Of a stretch of DNA of 7,540 bases, positions 6,136-7,540 are shown piece after piece. Positions within the stretch are counted from its first letter, which is position 1. Each line of letters begins with the position of its first letter. The translations under genes were made by a program, and so were the position numbers. The stretch is taken from NCBI GenBank assembly GCA_937916565.1, contig CALFSR010000148.1:1-7540 (forward strand). Reading direction: 5' to 3'. The DNA is from an uncultured Bacillota bacterium (lineage in GTDB: Bacteria; Bacillota; Limnochordia; Limnochordales; ZCTH02-B6). The notes below the pieces were generated by a model. It worked only from the letters and a program-made list of their open reading frames with translations, was not told the DNA's origin and did not search any database.

Positions 6136-7293
6136 CTACTCCAGGTCCCGCACGTCGCTGGGGTTCATGTCAAACCGCTCCCGAAACAGCCGGCGGAAAT
6201 AGGTGGGATCATAGAAGCCGCATTCTTCGGCGATGGCGGCGATGGATGCGCCGGGGGCACTGACGGCGATCCGGCGCCGGGCTTCTTGGAGCCTGACCTC
6301 GCGGATGTAGCGGGCCACCGTCACCCCATGCTCTTTGAAGGCCCGGTAGAGGGTGGCCCGGGAGCAGTTGAGGAGGTTCGCCACGGTTTCGGCATCAAGA
6401 CCGGGGTCGGCAAAACGTTGGTGGATGACGCGTTTCGCGGCGGTAAAGTACGCGCCCAGGCTGGTGTCGGGCCCGTCGGTTTCCGTGTTAAAGGCCTCCC
6501 TGAGGACGGTGAGCAAGAGGTCCACGGTGGCCTGCAGCATGACGCTGCGCTCCCGCACGGAGAGGGACTCATACTGCTGCACCAACACGCCCAGTTGCGC
6601 CCGCAAAAAAGGCGTCAAGCTCGACTCCTGCAGCCGGCGGATAATGGCGCTGGCCGGAGGCACGGGCTGGCCCATCGCGCCTTGCACCATCGCCCGGGAC
6701 AACGACAGGTGCACACCCCGATGATCGTCCCAACGCACACGGGAAACCCGGGTGGCGTCATAGCAGAAAAAATCCCCGGGGCCGGAGATGATCACGCCTT
6801 CCTGTTCGTCCCGGTGCACCCGCACGCCGGACAGGACCATACCAAAATCGAAAGACGCTCCGCCGTCGGCGCGAATCTGACGGGCGGTACGCTGGCCGGT
6901 GACCCCGCTGGAGGTGTAAAGAAACAGGTCGCCCCCGGGCGTGATCAAACCATGGGCCTGGGCACGGAAACGGCTCAGGCTCTCGGGCGGGGGCCGCCTG
7001 GCGTCGAAGTGGTAGTAAGCGATGTCCCGCCAGTAATCAAAGGCCTCGCTGCGCCGGACGTCGTCGGTGGAAACCGTAAGCGCCACCGGCTGCCTGGGCC
7101 GGCCGTATTCGGGCTTCCACCGTCCTAGCTCCGGCGACCAAATCCACACCGTGCGGGGCCATTTCTGGCCCCCTGCGCGGCGGTCTGATGGATCGTGATC
7201 CGCCGCTCGAGCCGACTCCCTCCCGACCCTTGCTCCCCTGGCCGCTTCCCTCCGGTCCGCTTCCCCTCTGGCCGCTTCCCCATTTGCCGCCAA
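6136..7293 (-). CDS. AraC-family transcriptional regulator (AraC_binding_2-like N-terminal domain)
   Basis: DNA-binding regulator, probably of the secretion genes beside it. From a TTG at 7293 it is 385 residues. Residues ~80-245 resemble the AraC_binding_2 ligand/dimer domain (EAFDYWRDIAYYHFDARR, later SGPGDFFCYDATR). Residues ~279-385 are a complete AraC DNA-binding domain with two helix-turn-helices: ETVANLLNCSRATLYRAFKE and IAAIAEECGFYDPTYFRRLF, then FDMNPSDVR. The start is uncertain. TTG 7293 has GGGAGG 7 nt upstream. An ATG at 7308 lacks such a site, and GTG codons at 7149 and 7086 would give 337 and 316 residues, closer to the family norm. The first ~70 residues are low-complexity and rich in AGG and GGG codons, so they may be untranslated. 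The effector cannot be told from sequence. Confidence 0.92.
   Translation of the reverse strand: MAANGEAARGEADRREAARGARVGRESARAADHDPSDRRAGGQKWPRTVWIWSPELGRWKPEYGRPRQPVALTVSTDDVRRSEAFDYWRDIAYYHFDARRPPPESLSRFRAQAHGLITPGGDLFLYTSSGVTGQRTARQIRADGGASFDFGMVLSGVRVHRDEQEGVIISGPGDFFCYDATRVSRVRWDDHRGVHLSLSRAMVQGAMGQPVPPASAIIRRLQESSLTPFLRAQLGVLVQQYESLSVRERSVMLQATVDLLLTVLREAFNTETDGPDTSLGAYFTAAKRVIHQRFADPGLDAETVANLLNCSRATLYRAFKEHGVTVARYIREVRLQEARRRIAVSAPGASIAAIAEECGFYDPTYFRRLFRERFDMNPSDVRDLE
7235..7279. repeat. Three tandem 15-bp repeats at the 5' end of the regulator gene
   Basis: Units at 7235-7249, 7250-7264 and 7265-7279 share the ending CCGCTTCC and most other bases; a fourth decayed copy may follow. 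If translated, they give a five-residue repeat (EAARG, EADRR, EAARG). If the real start is the GTG at 7149 or 7086, they lie in the 5' leader instead. Period 15 keeps the frame, so this does not settle the start. Confidence 0.6.
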
Positions 7294-7300
7294 GTGAAGT

Positions 7301-7306
7301 CCTCCC
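7301..7306 (-). promoter_or_regulatory. Possible ribosome binding site for the regulator
   Basis: GGGAGG on the minus strand lies 7 nt before an in-frame TTG at 7293. It is the best Shine-Dalgarno match near any start candidate of this gene. It overlaps the alternative ATG at 7308, which argues against that ATG. Confidence 0.4.
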
Positions 7307-7384
7307 ATCGCGGTTGTAGAGCGCCGACCCCAAGGGGCACCGCTCCGGCGCCGTGCGGAGGTGCTGCCTCGCCCCGTCTCCCCC

Positions 7385-7405
7385 TTGACAAAACCTTCCA
7401 GTCAA
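7385..7405. promoter_or_regulatory. Inverted repeat TTGAC-N11-GTCAA upstream of the regulator
   Basis: TTGAC at 7385-7389 and GTCAA at 7401-7405 form a dyad about 90 bp upstream of the regulator's likely start. Each arm resembles a -35 box on its strand, but no matching -10 box lies 16-18 bp downstream on either strand. It could be a regulator site. The rest of 7307-7540 shows no gene I can support. Confidence 0.3.
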
Positions 7406-7540
7406 AGATTGCGCATGTTTCCCAAAGTCTATCGGATCTTCCCGGCGCAGTCCAGCCCCATCACGGCAGTGGTCTGAGTCAAGCGGTCCGGGGCAGAAGC
7501 CAGTCTTGGTTGATCAGCCGGTTGTGCCGGAGATGATCCG

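Noticed and set aside
6106..7128. 340-codon plus-strand open frame
   Set aside because: Antisense to the regulator gene, which has a complete AraC-type DNA-binding domain.
7479..7538. Minus-strand open tail reading DHLRHNRLINQDWLLPRTA then stop, possibly the end of an upstream gene
   Set aside because: Only 19 codons are visible and another frame is also open to the edge; it cannot be told from chance without the sequence beyond 7540.

Overview
The window is high in G+C and holds one co-oriented locus, all on the minus strand. It encodes a two-partner secretion (type Vb) system of a Gram-negative bacterium with an AraC-family regulator in front. The organism is Gram-negative because the locus encodes an outer-membrane POTRA/beta-barrel transporter and a signal-peptide-bearing exoprotein. 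The codon usage and G+C suggest a proteobacterium or related phylum, but nothing here fixes the taxon.

In transcriptional order (right to left): a short non-coding leader (7294-7540) with a TTGAC-N11-GTCAA inverted repeat; an AraC-family regulator (about 7293 to 6136); a 336-nt spacer (5800-6135) carrying a perfect 19-bp direct repeat at 21-bp period, a second imperfect 21-bp-period pair, and several dyads; a TpsB/FhaC/ShlB-type transporter (5799 to 4084); a 182-nt spacer with two mutually exclusive hairpins near the start of the next gene; and a very long TpsA filamentous-haemagglutinin-like exoprotein (3901 down past base 1, 1300 codons in the window and no stop).

The exoprotein has a standard signal peptide, a TPS secretion domain with NPNGILFG, a beta-helical stretch, eight GLUG repeats (four of them near-identical 96-99-bp DNA copies), a second beta-helical stretch, and one complete plus one cut-off MBG/YDG-type repeat at the window edge. 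No cysteine occurs in the 1300 residues.

The likely working model is as follows. The regulator may control the transporter/exoprotein pair. Both products are exported by the Sec machinery, and TpsB recognises the TPS domain and threads the exoprotein across the outer membrane. The exoprotein then probably acts as a large adhesin or surface fibre. The transporter and exoprotein families are well known. The less ordinary parts are the regulatory DNA (21-bp-period repeats and the alternative hairpins at the exoprotein start) and the recently expanded GLUG block. I see no evidence of a wholly new enzyme system, RNA gene, CRISPR array or insertion sequence.
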